From Coleofasciculus sp040219735 (GTDB lineage: Bacteria > Cyanobacteriota > Cyanobacteriia > Cyanobacteriales > Coleofasciculaceae), in assembly GCA_040219735.1 (NCBI GenBank), contig JAVJRX010000013.1: a stretch of 64,000 nt of DNA. The stretch is one strand, 5' to 3'. Shown here in pieces: positions 1-8,841 of the stretch (its first letter is position 1; every line of letters begins with the position of its first letter). Made by a program: the position numbers and the translations under genes. A model generated the notes under the pieces. The model searched no databases. It was not told where the DNA came from and saw only the letters and a list, made by a program, of their open reading frames with translations.

Positions 1-569
1 CCTAGGTCTAACCCAATGGTTTTCCCAGTAGGCTTAGTTTCAACCCGCACATCAGCCTTAACCGCAAATTGTGCATAATAGCCATCGGCACGTCTAACCA
101 ACCTTACTCGCTTGATTTGGTCAATAGAGTAGAAGTTTAGGTCATAAGTGCCTTTCAGTTTTAGTCGCCCTATTACTTTTTTGCCGGTGAAAGTTATGGC
201 TTTCCGATTCTCCGATAGCTTCCATCCTGATGTTTTGTACTCAACCGAACGGCTGTTTTTCTTGAACTTGGGAAAACCCTTTTTACCTTTAACCTTTTTT
301 CGACAATTTTCGTAGAAGCGACTAATAGCACTCCAAGCACGATCAGCCGACGCTTGACGCGCTTGAGAATTGAGTTCCGCCGCAAAGCCAAACTCTTTCG
401 CCAACACACGGCAATATTTGCTGAGGTCATACTTATCGATACCTTTGTTATCCATCCAGTACCGCAAGCATTTATTTCGGACAAACTGCGCTGTCCGAAT
501 TGCCTCATCAATAGCTGCGTATTGAGCAGGTTTAGCTTTGATTTTGAACTCAAAGACTATCATGGCCAT
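1..569 (-). CDS. tnpB: TnpB (IS200/IS605 OrfB, IS1341-type), 3' part outside window
   Basis: Reading down the minus strand from ATG at 569 gives an uninterrupted frame of 189 codons that leaves the window. It begins MAMIVFEFKIKAKPAQYAAI, contains the TnpB N-terminal wedge pattern (QFVRNKCLRYW, then GKKGFPKFKKNSRSVEY), and reaches GKTIGLDLG at the window edge. That last motif carries the first RuvC catalytic Asp, at about residue 188. TnpB proteins are RNA-guided DNA nucleases encoded by IS200/IS605 elements. The remaining RuvC motifs, zinc finger and 3' omegaRNA lie outside, so activity cannot be judged. No tnpA is visible on this side. Confidence 0.88.
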   Translation of the reverse strand, partial: MAMIVFEFKIKAKPAQYAAIDEAIRTAQFVRNKCLRYWMDNKGIDKYDLSKYCRVLAKEFGFAAELNSQARQASADRAWSAISRFYENCRKKVKGKKGFPKFKKNSRSVEYKTSGWKLSENRKAITFTGKKVIGRLKLKGTYDLNFYSIDQIKRVRLVRRADGYYAQFAVKADVRVETKPTGKTIGLDL

Positions 570-580
570 CTTCTTGATTA

Positions 581-686
581 CGCTACTTATTATAGCGTAA
601 ATTCGATAATTGTACTAGACTCGCAACTAAAGTTGCGAAGAGCTAAACGCCTTGCTCGGTTTCATCCCTCGGATAAATCACGAGGG
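581..686. repeat. Hairpin cluster upstream of tnpB (probable left end of the IS)
   Basis: Three inverted repeats lie between the tnpB start and ndk. They are CGCTA/TAGCG at 581-598, the 8-bp stem TCGCAACT/AGTTGCGA at 621-638, and the 6-bp stem CCCTCG/CGAGGG at 666-686. IS200/IS605 ends carry subterminal hairpins recognised by TnpA, so one of these is likely the left-end hairpin. The exact cleavage site cannot be set. Confidence 0.4.
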
Positions 687-743
687 AGCCTGCACCATCG
701 CTTATCATGTAATTTGTGAAAGAAATATGTTGAGGAGAGAAAC

Positions 744-1193
744 TTGGAGCGGACATTTCTAATGATTAAGCCAGATGGCGTCCAGCGTAATCTGGTGGGT
801 GAAATTATCCAACGGTTTGAGACTAAAGGCTTTACCCTGGTGGGACTTAAGCTGATGAGTGTTAGCCGCGAATTGGCAGAACAACATTATGCGGTTCACA
901 AAGACAAGGGTTTTTTTGCTGGACTGATTGAATTCATTACCTCTGGTCCTGTTGTGGCAATGGTTTGGGAAGGCAATGGTATTATTGCCTCTGCCCGGAA
1001 AATCATTGGTGCAACCAATCCCCTCAACGCTGAACCTGGAACGATTCGTGGCGATTTTGGCGTCACCGTTGGTCGCAACCTGATCCACGGTTCGGATGCG
1101 TTAGAAACCGCCCAACAGGAAATTAAGCTCTGGTTTAAGGATGAGGAACTGGTAAGCTGGCAACCAACCATCAACCCTTGGATCTACGAATAA
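744..1193 (+). CDS. ndk: Nucleoside diphosphate kinase
   Basis: This 149-aa protein is of normal family length. It transfers the gamma-phosphate of ATP to nucleoside diphosphates through a phospho-histidine in the cytoplasm. The N-terminal MIKPDGVQRNLVGEI signature, the RGDFG segment and the active-site NLIHGSD (His115) are all present. The start is TTG at 744, preceded by a GAGGAGAG ribosome binding site; the usual MERTFLMIKPDG beginning fits this codon and no upstream ATG is available. A strong terminator lies downstream at about 1290. Confidence 0.97.
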   Translation: MERTFLMIKPDGVQRNLVGEIIQRFETKGFTLVGLKLMSVSRELAEQHYAVHKDKGFFAGLIEFITSGPVVAMVWEGNGIIASARKIIGATNPLNAEPGTIRGDFGVTVGRNLIHGSDALETAQQEIKLWFKDEELVSWQPTINPWIYE

Positions 1194-1208
1194 GGATGCT
1201 AGATAACT

Positions 1209-1235
1209 GTAGGGGTTTGGTAACCAAACCCCTAC
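1209..1235. repeat. Perfect 13-bp inverted repeat (dispersed repeat relative)
   Basis: GTAGGGGTTTGGT pairs perfectly with ACCAAACCCCTAC around a single A. It resembles the GTAGGGGCGGGTTT family found in other spacers of this window. It sits directly after ndk and could act in mRNA 3'-end formation. Confidence 0.6.
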
Positions 1236-1287
1236 GGCGTGGTGAGGATGTCAAACACGAATACCCAAAGCGTTAATAGAACAAACA

Positions 1288-1320
1288 CCCCAGACGCGGC
1301 TGGTAGTCTGGGGATTTTCA
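1288..1320. terminator. Terminator between convergent ndk and amidase genes
   Basis: CCCCAGAC (1288-1295) pairs with GTCTGGGG (1306-1313) across a 10-nt loop and is followed by ATTTTC. Its placement between two convergent genes suits a bidirectional terminator. Confidence 0.6.
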
Positions 1321-1328
1321 TGATTGAC

Positions 1329-2735
1329 TCAAGCAACTAAAGCTGGACGCTGATGAATCCCAGGATTTGTCGCTTCTAACCGGGTAGCTAACGCAATCAG
1401 CGTGGCTTCGGCTGCGGGGCGTCCCACAAGCTGAACCCCCACAGGCAAACCCTTTGAGTCAAATCCGGTGGGAATTGCGATCGCGGGTAGTCCACTTGCA
1501 TTAAACGGAGGACAGGGCGCAATCCAACGAATAATATTTTGCAACGTTTCCTCTGGACTTAAATCCGCCCACTCACCCACACGAATCGTTGGCTGCATAT
1601 AAACCGGAAGCACTAGCACCTGAAACTTCTCAAAAAAACCGACAATCTGTCGCGATATAATCTGCATTTGGGCAACGGCTTGCAAATACTCCCCAGCCGA
1701 ACCGGATTGGGCAGCAATCCACTGGTTCATCGGACTCAACGCCGCCACGGGAATTCCTGTAGCCGTTACCCCCGCTTGCCACACCTTTTGAAAAGGTTCC
1801 ACTAAACCACTAAAATCGGGACAACCCGGTTCTACCTCATGTCCCATATCTTCCAATCGCCGCACCGTTTCATGCACCGCCTGCTGACAAACCTCTGCGG
1901 CATCCCCTAGAGGGGGTATCGCTGTAGAAAAGGCAATTCTCAACTGACCTAGGGGTTGACGAGTGGCTTCCAGAAACGATACCTCCGGATCAGGTAACCA
2001 ATAGGGATCACCCGGAATATAGCCCGACATCACATCCAGCAACGCCGCCGCATCTGCAACCGTGCGGGCTAAAGCACCATTACTGGCAATTCCACTTTGG
2101 CGATCGCCTACAGGGGCAAAGGATACTCGACCCCGTGAGGGTTTAATCCCCACCACGCCGCAGCAGGAGGCAGGTCCGCGAACTGAACCGCCCCCATCAG
2201 AACCCTGAGCGATCGCGCATAATCCGGCGGCGACAGCAGCGGCTGCACCCCCACTTGATCCGCCTGGAGTGTACTCTAAATTCCAGGGATTACGGGCTGG
2301 GGGAAATCCTGGGGGTTCGGTATAGGGAAGAGAACCGACTTCTGAGGTGGCGGTTTTGCCTAAAATAATGAATCCGGCTTGTTTAATCCGGGTGACGACT
2401 CCATCATCATAAGGTGCTATTTTATCTTTGAGAATTGGTGTGCCGTAGCTACAGGGCAACCCCTGCACAGAAGTGAGGTCTTTGATAGAAATGGGTACGC
2501 CAAAAAAGGGGGGCAGTTCAGCGTTATCTCTTATCTGTGTCAACTGTTCAGTTTTGGCTTTGGCATCTGCTAGCGCCATCTCAGTGGCGACACTAAAATA
2601 ACTGCCCAGTTGAGGATTAAACTTTTGAATGCGTGCTAAATAAAGTTCGACTAATTCTAAGGGGGATAGTTGACCTTGGCGAATTAATTGCGCTTGTTCT
2701 AAGGCGGATGTGAATGCTAAATCTTTGTTTGTCAT
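1329..2735 (-). CDS. Amidase signature family hydrolase (GatA-like)
   Basis: This 468-aa protein has the complete amidase-signature Ser-cisSer-Lys triad: Lys85 in SIKDLTSV, Ser160 in PGGSSGG, and the nucleophile Ser184 in DGGGSVRGPAS. The spacing of 24 residues between the two serines matches fatty-acid amide hydrolase and GatA. The family hydrolyses carboxamides. No gatB or gatC is adjacent, and the C-terminal GVPVGVQLVGRPAAE segment is typical of stand-alone amidases, so a GatA role in tRNA amidation is unlikely but not excluded. Substrate unknown. Confidence 0.9.
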   Translation of the reverse strand: MTNKDLAFTSALEQAQLIRQGQLSPLELVELYLARIQKFNPQLGSYFSVATEMALADAKAKTEQLTQIRDNAELPPFFGVPISIKDLTSVQGLPCSYGTPILKDKIAPYDDGVVTRIKQAGFIILGKTATSEVGSLPYTEPPGFPPARNPWNLEYTPGGSSGGAAAAVAAGLCAIAQGSDGGGSVRGPASCCGVVGIKPSRGRVSFAPVGDRQSGIASNGALARTVADAAALLDVMSGYIPGDPYWLPDPEVSFLEATRQPLGQLRIAFSTAIPPLGDAAEVCQQAVHETVRRLEDMGHEVEPGCPDFSGLVEPFQKVWQAGVTATGIPVAALSPMNQWIAAQSGSAGEYLQAVAQMQIISRQIVGFFEKFQVLVLPVYMQPTIRVGEWADLSPEETLQNIIRWIAPCPPFNASGLPAIAIPTGFDSKGLPVGVQLVGRPAAEATLIALATRLEATNPGIHQRPALVA

Positions 2736-2846
2736 TTTTCAGGGAACTCTTAACAGGGAACAGGGAACAGGGGATAGAGAATTCTCATTCATAATTGATA
2801 ATTCATACGTCCTTTGTCATTCGTCATTTGTCAAATAATTCAAAAC

Positions 2847-2918
2847 TTAGTCGGGGCGGGTTGAGTTGCATCTGGGTAAGGTCAGAAACGATAGTAGTGA
2901 AAAGATCCCCTACACAAC
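2847..2918. repeat. Degenerate copy of the GGGGCGGGTT dispersed repeat
   Basis: The spacer upstream of the amidase contains a GTCGGGGCGGGTTGAG half and a GATCCCCTAC half about 60 nt apart, an imperfect copy of the repeat seen intact at 9007-9064 and 11835-11897. Beside it are short direct repeats of the CAGGGAACAGGGAACAGGGG and GTCATTCGTCATTTGTC types. Confidence 0.45.
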
Positions 2919-2926
2919 ATTCACAA

Positions 2927-3874
2927 TTACAATAATAGGCAATTGAGCCAATGACGCAGGGGTTTGGGTTGGTTGGGTTCTTGATAGTTATTGGGTAAGA
3001 GTTTGATCAGCGCTTCTTGTAAAGTCTCCATCGCCTTCTGGACTTCTCCAGGTTTTGGTCGGTGGGATTGGGGAAAGTGCAAAGGTTCGCCAAATCGAAG
3101 AGTTAATGGCTTGCGAAAATAAAGGTCATGGGTGCCAATCAACGCTACGGGTACAATGGGTACGCCAGCCCGTAAAGCGTACATCATACCGCCTCGCGCT
3201 AAGGGTAATTGCAATTCACCTTCAACCTCACCCAGTCTCCCCTCTGGAAAGATTAAAATGCCATCCCCACGGGCAAAAATTGCCTGAACCGCCCGTTCTA
3301 CCTGTCGCATTGTACCCAGTCCGGAGTTACTTGGCACATCCTCTTCAATCGCGGTGGCTAAGTCGGCTAAATCTTCACGCCCTGATTGGGCGGCTTCGAT
3401 GACTGCTTTTTCTTCTTTCCAGCGCCGTTCTAGGGGAATTACACCCCCAGCCCAACCCAAAATCCGGCGTTTCCACCAATTGTTATAGAGAGTACGAGCA
3501 TCAGCCGGAGTATAGTAGTAGGGACGTCCTGGAACTTCGGCAAGAATCAGTAATGGATCAATGTGATTGAGATGGTTCGCGGCGAGTAGTGCGGGTTGAG
3601 TGGGGATATGTTCCGGATTTTCTATTCCCACGGGGAACAGAAGATGAATGAACGATCGCAGGATGAAACGCCTTACCCTTGGGCTGACTCGCTGATCACA
3701 ATCCCCTTTTGCGATCGCCTCAAGATTATTCCTCGCATTTTCGACAGCATAACGCACTCTGCGATCGCGGGCAGCACTCAATCCTTCCTTCACCCGTTGA
3801 ATCATTGCAGGTGTCAGGGGTGGCGGTTGGGTTTGTTGGGTTTGCTGATTCTCTACAGGGGGACTCATAAGCAA
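2927..3874 (-). CDS. 1-acyl-sn-glycerol-3-phosphate acyltransferase (PlsC-like)
   Basis: This 315-aa protein belongs to the glycerophospholipid acyltransferase family, which acylates lysophosphatidate at the membrane. It has the catalytic HX4D motif (His101/Asp106 in NHLNHIDP) and the glycerophosphate-binding FPEGR block at 209-213, followed by a VPIVPVALIG segment. The N-terminal ~60 residues are proline/glutamine-rich and then helical, longer than minimal PlsC. Substrate specificity cannot be read; other lysophospholipid acyltransferases share these motifs. Confidence 0.88.
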   Translation of the reverse strand: MLMSPPVENQQTQQTQPPPLTPAMIQRVKEGLSAARDRRVRYAVENARNNLEAIAKGDCDQRVSPRVRRFILRSFIHLLFPVGIENPEHIPTQPALLAANHLNHIDPLLILAEVPGRPYYYTPADARTLYNNWWKRRILGWAGGVIPLERRWKEEKAVIEAAQSGREDLADLATAIEEDVPSNSGLGTMRQVERAVQAIFARGDGILIFPEGRLGEVEGELQLPLARGGMMYALRAGVPIVPVALIGTHDLYFRKPLTLRFGEPLHFPQSHRPKPGEVQKAMETLQEALIKLLPNNYQEPNQPKPLRHWLNCLLL

Positions 3875-4345
3875 TTCGGGAAACAGGGGAAACCAAGGTA
3901 GCCAAGAGAGACTTCATCATTCATCTTTGATAACGTCTTTCCGGGATAGGAGATGCAATAGCCCAGTTTTTCCTTTGTCACCCTCTTCACTCCGTTGCTT
4001 CAGTTACACAATCCTGAACGGCTTGGATTCGCAGCGGTTCAAGTCACAACAGTAGCATAGACAGTTAAAAAACTGGCATACTATTACATACCCGTTTTTT
4101 AGCTCGTTATAGGAGGTTCAGCTCCTACACCATCCTCAATCAGCCCATCTAATGTAGTGGCGTGACACATCTAATTGGATGGATTAGAACTGTAGAGTAG
4201 CACCGACGTGCGCCCGATGTAACCGTAAAATCGATTCCACCATTTTAGCTGTGTCCATCCAGTCGGATGGGTTAGACAACAGCTACAAAAGAAGCCAAAC
4301 ATTGAGCAATGGTACATTAGACCAAAAAAATTAACGTTTTTTCCC
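3875..4345. other. Noncoding spacer with repeat fragments
   Basis: I find no credible reading frame here. The right part holds a short CACCGACGTGCGCCC hairpin unit near 4202 (also at 12931 and 19843), and two related segments around 4170 and 4260 (GGATGGATTAGA and GGATGGGTTAGA). It must contain the promoter of the gene at 4346, but I cannot place it. Confidence 0.4.
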
Positions 4346-5155
4346 ATGAAATCTATGAGCAAATACAGTCGATTTCTTGTTTCTCTTTTCGCCTTAATCA
4401 TCGGGTTTTGGTGTCTTAACCTTCCCAACCCTTCCAGCCTAGCTACGGCTGCGCCCCTACCCCAATTCCTTACCACTACTCAAGTAAGCCTAGCATCAGT
4501 CGATTCATCCCTGTTGGAAACATTACTCAAACGCTCTTATGTGAGAGCCATTGAAGATGCCCAAGTCGCGGATGAGTCAGAAATCTACACAACTCTCCAA
4601 GCTATTTCCGCCAACAATCCCAATTTAAAATGGAGAGATTACCAGGGGCAAAAACAAGTATTAATGGTTACCTGGACATCCTGGAATGGCTATGATACTC
4701 AAATTGGCTTACCGATGGAATTAAGCCGAGAAACTTGGGTAACGTCGGTTCCTGAACTGCAAACCTTTGCCCGAACCTTAAACCTTGACTCAGAAAGCCT
4801 CGCCTTACGCCTAGAACAATACCTCGGTTTACCACCTCACAATGGCAAAACCAAATTTGTGGAAATGTGGGTGAATGTCTCTGATCTATTTCGTCCTTGT
4901 CCCGATGCAGAAACCAACGATACTCGCTGTGAGGTGAAATTCCCTGAGACTGTTGATCTGCAACATCAGGATTGGATCAATAATTTACAGTTAGCCTCTT
5001 ATGAGACTAATGGTTATCCTTGGACACGATTAGGTTATAGCTATGACTGGGGAAGTCTTGAGGGTGAAATTGGTGCCAGTGAATTTGTCGTCAGAAAAGG
5101 CGCAAACATTACTATTGAATCTGTGAAAAACACTGTAGACTACTGCAAAGCTTAG
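4346..5155 (+). CDS. Secreted hypothetical protein
   Basis: This 269-aa protein has a classic signal peptide: a basic start (MKSMSKYSR), a hydrophobic core to about residue 25, and an Ala-rich cleavage region near LATAAPLP. The mature part has no motif I can assign. It includes an MVTWTSWNGYD segment and an FRPCPDAE...DTRCE pair of cysteines that may form a disulfide. ATG at 4355 is an alternative start. Likely periplasmic; function unknown. Confidence 0.75.
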   Translation: MKSMSKYSRFLVSLFALIIGFWCLNLPNPSSLATAAPLPQFLTTTQVSLASVDSSLLETLLKRSYVRAIEDAQVADESEIYTTLQAISANNPNLKWRDYQGQKQVLMVTWTSWNGYDTQIGLPMELSRETWVTSVPELQTFARTLNLDSESLALRLEQYLGLPPHNGKTKFVEMWVNVSDLFRPCPDAETNDTRCEVKFPETVDLQHQDWINNLQLASYETNGYPWTRLGYSYDWGSLEGEIGASEFVVRKGANITIESVKNTVDYCKA

Positions 5156-5231
5156 GGATACCTGGAAGTAACCTAAATTACCAGGGGAGCTTCTCAGTTG
5201 CCAAAAGAAGCTCCCCAAGCTTTTATTTGCA

Positions 5232-5522
5232 TTAATTCTCTGGAGAATCCTCATCTGTAGGAGGTTTAATGTCAACATCAGGCGCTGTAATCGTCTTTTC
5301 TTCTTGGGTAACTTCAACTTCAGGAACAGTAATGGTTTTTTCCTGAGTTCCTACATCAACTTCCGGACCCTCAACTTCATATTCGGGCACCTTCCCCGGA
5401 TCTACGTTAACATCAACCTCCGGGGCTTCCCCTGCTTGCTCTTTTTCCACGCGACAACCTGTTGAAACAACAAGCAGTAAAGCCAGAGGAAGTAATAGAA
5501 GGGGTCGTTTTAGAAAAAACAT
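5232..5522 (-). CDS. Small acidic lipoprotein
   Basis: This 96-aa protein has a lipoprotein signal peptide ending in the lipobox VSTGC (Cys at 23). The mature chain is a low-complexity acidic tail with repeated EVDV, KTITVPEVEV and KTITAPDVDI units, about 19 residues apart. It should be a lipid-anchored periplasmic or outer-membrane protein. It is convergent with the gene at 4346. Function unknown. Confidence 0.7.
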   Translation of the reverse strand: MFFLKRPLLLLPLALLLVVSTGCRVEKEQAGEAPEVDVNVDPGKVPEYEVEGPEVDVGTQEKTITVPEVEVTQEEKTITAPDVDIKPPTDEDSPEN

Positions 5523-5684
5523 AATTTTTGAATAGAATGCGTTATCTCATGGCTAGGGTATTTACCTAACGTAATAACGCTTAGAACAGAGACTCCATAA
5601 TTATATCCCATAGGGTCAACTTAAGCTTATATCTTTAGGATGAAATAATTTGAAGGAACCCCTTTTTTGCCCTGGCGACTATAA

Positions 5685-5725
5685 GTCGCAGCTACACAAA
5701 CAAAGTCCGCCTGCGCGGACTAGCT
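5685..5725. repeat. Dispersed inverted repeat next to a truncated gene
   Basis: AGTCCGC (5704-5710) and GCGGACT (5715-5721) form a hairpin with a 4-nt loop inside a block reading, on the minus strand, TAGTCCGCGCAGGCGGAC. This is a repeat type common in filamentous cyanobacteria (recalled, not searched). It lies just beyond the point where the DUF29-like frame at 5740-5886 stops. Confidence 0.5.
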
Positions 5726-5739
5726 TATAAAGGGGGTGG

Positions 5740-5886
5740 CTAACCCGGATTTGGTATGACACCATAGCTGCTAATATTATTAATTTTGTCATCTCGGCTC
5801 ATTTCTTCGAGTTCTTCAACGATGGCTAATGCTCCTTTAGTATCACCTTTTAAGAGTAGTCTTTTAAGTTCAAGTAATTCTTCCAT
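5740..5886 (-). pseudogene. Truncated DUF29-like gene (48 codons)
   Basis: ATG at 5886 opens a frame MEELLELKRLLLKGDTKGAL, continuing to KINNISSYGVI and then PNPG and a stop at 5740. The start is characteristic of cyanobacterial DUF29-type proteins, which in my recollection continue as a hydrophobic LLLHLIK segment and are much longer. Here the homology stops at a repeat-rich junction, so I read it as a 3'-truncated gene. It lies about 50 bp upstream of... that is, beyond the 3' end of, the STAND gene at 5936. Confidence 0.55.
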
Positions 5887-5935
5887 AATAAAGTTTAGCT
5901 AGCTTAGGGACTATTATTTATTTGTTTCAAGTTTA

Positions 5936-8455
5936 TCAAGACATTTGGCTGCGGCAATGCTCTAAACTTCTACGGACTTTAACCGTTTCTGGATGTTCGG
6001 TTCTTAGACGTTTTTCAAGAATATTCAAGGCTTGTAAATATAACTGCTCAGATTCTGTCTGGGAATAATATCCCAAAATGTGTAAATGAGCTAAACTATT
6101 GAGAAGTATTCCAAAATTTTGATGATCTTCTCCCAGAGTTTTTTGCACCAGTTCTAAAGCATCTTTATAAGTTCTCTCTGCTGCTGGCAAATTACCACAC
6201 TTTAGGTAAAAATATGCAAAACTATCCAGTATACACATAGTTAAAGCAAAATTTATATCGGGAGGTAGGCTTTGACTAATTTGTAGAGCTTCCTCTAACT
6301 TCAGTTGAGCCTGATCCTGATCCCAATTATCTTGTTCACAGTAAACTTTTCCCTGCGTATTTAAGTTTGTAGCCTTACGTTCAAGAAGTTTATTGTAAGA
6401 AGTTGGATCAACTATTGAAGGTACAGTTGAACAGGATTGTAAAAGTTTATTTAAATTTACTATAACCTGATTTAACTCTTCTAATGCTTGCTCTGAAACA
6501 GATAAAGCTTGAGAGTATCTCTTTTGTTCACAGTAAATTCTCCCCAGAGTAGTGCGAATAGCTGTAGTGGGAATAGCTGCACGATAATCAATTGAAATAT
6601 TATCCTTTCTTAGTCTTTCTGTCTTTTCTAAAGCTTTCATACATAAATTTTCTGCTTGAGTATAATTACTTTCATGAATATAGACAATAGCTTGATTGTT
6701 CAGCATGGTTATAGCTGGAACATTACGAGTTTCAGCGATAGAAAAGAATTCATCAAACCAATGTTTTGCCTGATCATAAAATCCTTGACTTTGGTAGAAG
6801 CTAACCAAACATAGAAAAGGTTGTGGCAAATCCTGATCGATTATAAACTCTTTTATAACTGTAGCTACTTCTTCCATGTGGGGAATAACGATAGAAAATT
6901 CTTTAATCAACTCCAAAGTAGAGTTTTGTGGTATTTCTGTTGCTACTTTTGCCATTGCTCTACACATTCCTTGTTTTATCTCATCCGCCGACTCGATTCC
7001 TTCCAGCTTATCCTTGAAATAATCCCGAATTAACGGATGTAAACTGTAGGTTGTATGTTCTCTATTAAGCAAACTTAGCTTGATTAAATTCCTTCTCGGT
7101 TTTTCCAAGTCTTCCAAATCAAACTCATTACCTTGCCAAAACTTGTAAACTCCTTCAACCAATTCCCACGGAATCGGCGCTAAAGCAAACAACGAAAGCA
7201 GACATCCCAACTGTTGAGAATTTTTATCCAAGCGTTCCCAACTTAATTCAAAAGCAGCAGCGACACCGAGTTTTGCTGTCATCATCGGATCAGCTTCCAT
7301 TAAAACGGGATCTCGATGTCCTTTCCGTTGCAACCGTTCCATCATTTGGGCAATCGAGATCGGCTCATCTGCCAAATATCGCCCCACTAACTCTAACCCC
7401 AAAGGCAAATAACCCAGATCTTTACATAGTTCAGCCGCAGCGTCTAATTCTTGTTCAACTCGTTCATTCCCTAATAAAAATTTCAATAAGTCCAACGCCT
7501 GATCAGGTTTAAGGACTTCTAAGTCTAGGCGTACAATTGGCTTGCCCAATTGTTCTCGCGTAGTAATCAGTACTTTAAATCGATGTGATTCGGGTAAAGG
7601 ATGTACCTGTTGCTTATAGTTAGTAACATTATCTACTATCAGTAAAACTTCACCTTCAGCCCAATGTTGCCAACAATAGCGCACTCGTTCCAGTGGAGAC
7701 AAGTTATCTAAGTTGATATTGGGGAAAAAATGCGGATGGGCAAATTCCACTAACTTTGAGGCAAAATCATTCGCTGGTAACCAACAAACTCCTCCCTGAT
7801 AAGTGCTTAAATGTTCCCGTGCATATTGAATCGCCAGTTCAGTTTTACCCACTCCTCCCATCCCAACAACCGCCGCCGTGATAGCAACTTGAGAATTTTG
7901 TTGCAACAAATGGTGTAGGTGAATCAGTTCGCGATCGCGCCCTTTAAACTGTTGACGCTGAATCCCTTTGCGACTCAGGTTTTCGTAGGCTGTGGGTTGG
8001 ATAGGGATAGATGTAGCCGATAAAGTATTGATTTGAGACTTAGCTTTTCTTGCATACGCTTGCGATTTTTGTGGTCTCTTTTTGTCCCACTCAATCTCAA
8101 ACTGCCTCAAGTTTTCTTCTTGATCCTTCTCCCACAAGTTCAGTGTGAAGTGCCAATCCTCTGAACCTTGAGTCGTTGTGCGGTGATCATCCAAAATTCC
8201 CAAGAAAACATTCAAAGACTTAATAGCCTCCCTGACTTGGGCTGCGGTTAACTTGCCCGTATACTTATCTTTAGCCGTCAATTCTTCTAGATATCTGCGC
8301 TTTGCCCTGACAACTAGCTGCTTCTCATTTTGCCACTTGTACTGAATGTCAATAGCCTTTCCATTGTCATATTTATCATTAGCGTAAGCTAGCAAATCCT
8401 CAAATAGCCGCTTTACTCGTTGCTTAACATCATCACCGCAGGTAAGCCGTGCCAT
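5936..8455 (-). CDS. STAND NTPase: N-terminal effector-associated domain, NB-ARC, TPR
   Basis: This 839-aa protein has three parts. Residues 1-130 form a conserved cyanobacterial helical domain that I recall in front of many NB-ARC proteins. Residues 165-480 form an NB-ARC ATPase with Walker A GMGGVGKTEL (198-207), Walker B LLIVDN (271-276), sensor ITTR (297-300) and a GLPL-like LGYLPLGLEL. Residues 520-839 are TPRs ending in a kinesin-light-chain-like LGEDHQNFGILLNSLA repeat. Such STAND proteins are signal-sensing switches, often antiviral or cell-death related. Trigger and effector are unknown here. It is monocistronic. Confidence 0.88.
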   Translation of the reverse strand: MARLTCGDDVKQRVKRLFEDLLAYANDKYDNGKAIDIQYKWQNEKQLVVRAKRRYLEELTAKDKYTGKLTAAQVREAIKSLNVFLGILDDHRTTTQGSEDWHFTLNLWEKDQEENLRQFEIEWDKKRPQKSQAYARKAKSQINTLSATSIPIQPTAYENLSRKGIQRQQFKGRDRELIHLHHLLQQNSQVAITAAVVGMGGVGKTELAIQYAREHLSTYQGGVCWLPANDFASKLVEFAHPHFFPNINLDNLSPLERVRYCWQHWAEGEVLLIVDNVTNYKQQVHPLPESHRFKVLITTREQLGKPIVRLDLEVLKPDQALDLLKFLLGNERVEQELDAAAELCKDLGYLPLGLELVGRYLADEPISIAQMMERLQRKGHRDPVLMEADPMMTAKLGVAAAFELSWERLDKNSQQLGCLLSLFALAPIPWELVEGVYKFWQGNEFDLEDLEKPRRNLIKLSLLNREHTTYSLHPLIRDYFKDKLEGIESADEIKQGMCRAMAKVATEIPQNSTLELIKEFSIVIPHMEEVATVIKEFIIDQDLPQPFLCLVSFYQSQGFYDQAKHWFDEFFSIAETRNVPAITMLNNQAIVYIHESNYTQAENLCMKALEKTERLRKDNISIDYRAAIPTTAIRTTLGRIYCEQKRYSQALSVSEQALEELNQVIVNLNKLLQSCSTVPSIVDPTSYNKLLERKATNLNTQGKVYCEQDNWDQDQAQLKLEEALQISQSLPPDINFALTMCILDSFAYFYLKCGNLPAAERTYKDALELVQKTLGEDHQNFGILLNSLAHLHILGYYSQTESEQLYLQALNILEKRLRTEHPETVKVRRSLEHCRSQMS

Positions 8456-8636
8456 CGATTACATGTATCCGTGGGAACTTTATATACATTCTGCTACAGG
8501 AATGAGTTGAGCGGCAAGTTTGCCGAAAAGTTTGGGGCGATTCCTAAACTTTGATCTACCCCAAACTGCTTAGATGCTTAGGATAAAGGCATTTTAGCGA
8601 TTGTTTGGGTACTGTTGCTTTAGTCTACTGCACCAA

Positions 8637-8672
8637 ATTTAGCCTTGCATCATCCTCAACGTAAGGCTAAAT
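8637..8672 (+). promoter_or_regulatory. Hairpin covering the ribosome binding site of a small ORF
   Basis: ATTTAGCCTT (8637-8646) pairs perfectly with AAGGCTAAAT (8663-8672) around a 16-nt loop. The 3' arm contains the AAGG ribosome-binding-like sequence and ends one base before the ATG at 8674. It could hold translation of the small ORF in check. Confidence 0.45.
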
Positions 8673-8673
8673 C

Positions 8674-8841
8674 ATGAATACCAAAACTTCACAACGAATA
8701 AAAAAACAGATTATTCTTACTGGTGAATTTGCTCTCCCTATCTTGGCGGAACTCCTGTATCCCGGATTAGGATTTGCGATCAATGCTATCCTTTTTGCCT
8801 GGTACTTTTTGAAAAAAGATAACCCAAAGAATAGCAAATAG
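8674..8841 (+). CDS. Small hydrophobic protein, 55 aa
   Basis: ATG at 8674 opens a 55-codon frame beginning MNTKTSQRIKKQIILTGEF and ending KKDNPKNSK at 8841. It has a basic start, a hydrophobic middle (ALPILAELLYPGLGFAINAI, then LFAWYF) and a basic tail, as in a small inner-membrane protein. The purposeful hairpin before the start supports it being real. Family not recognised. Confidence 0.5.
   Translation: MNTKTSQRIKKQIILTGEFALPILAELLYPGLGFAINAILFAWYFLKKDNPKNSK

Noticed and set aside
194..553. 119-aa reverse ORF near the left edge
   Set aside because: It is in a different frame from the TnpB reading, which continues open to the window edge and contains recognisable TnpB motifs.
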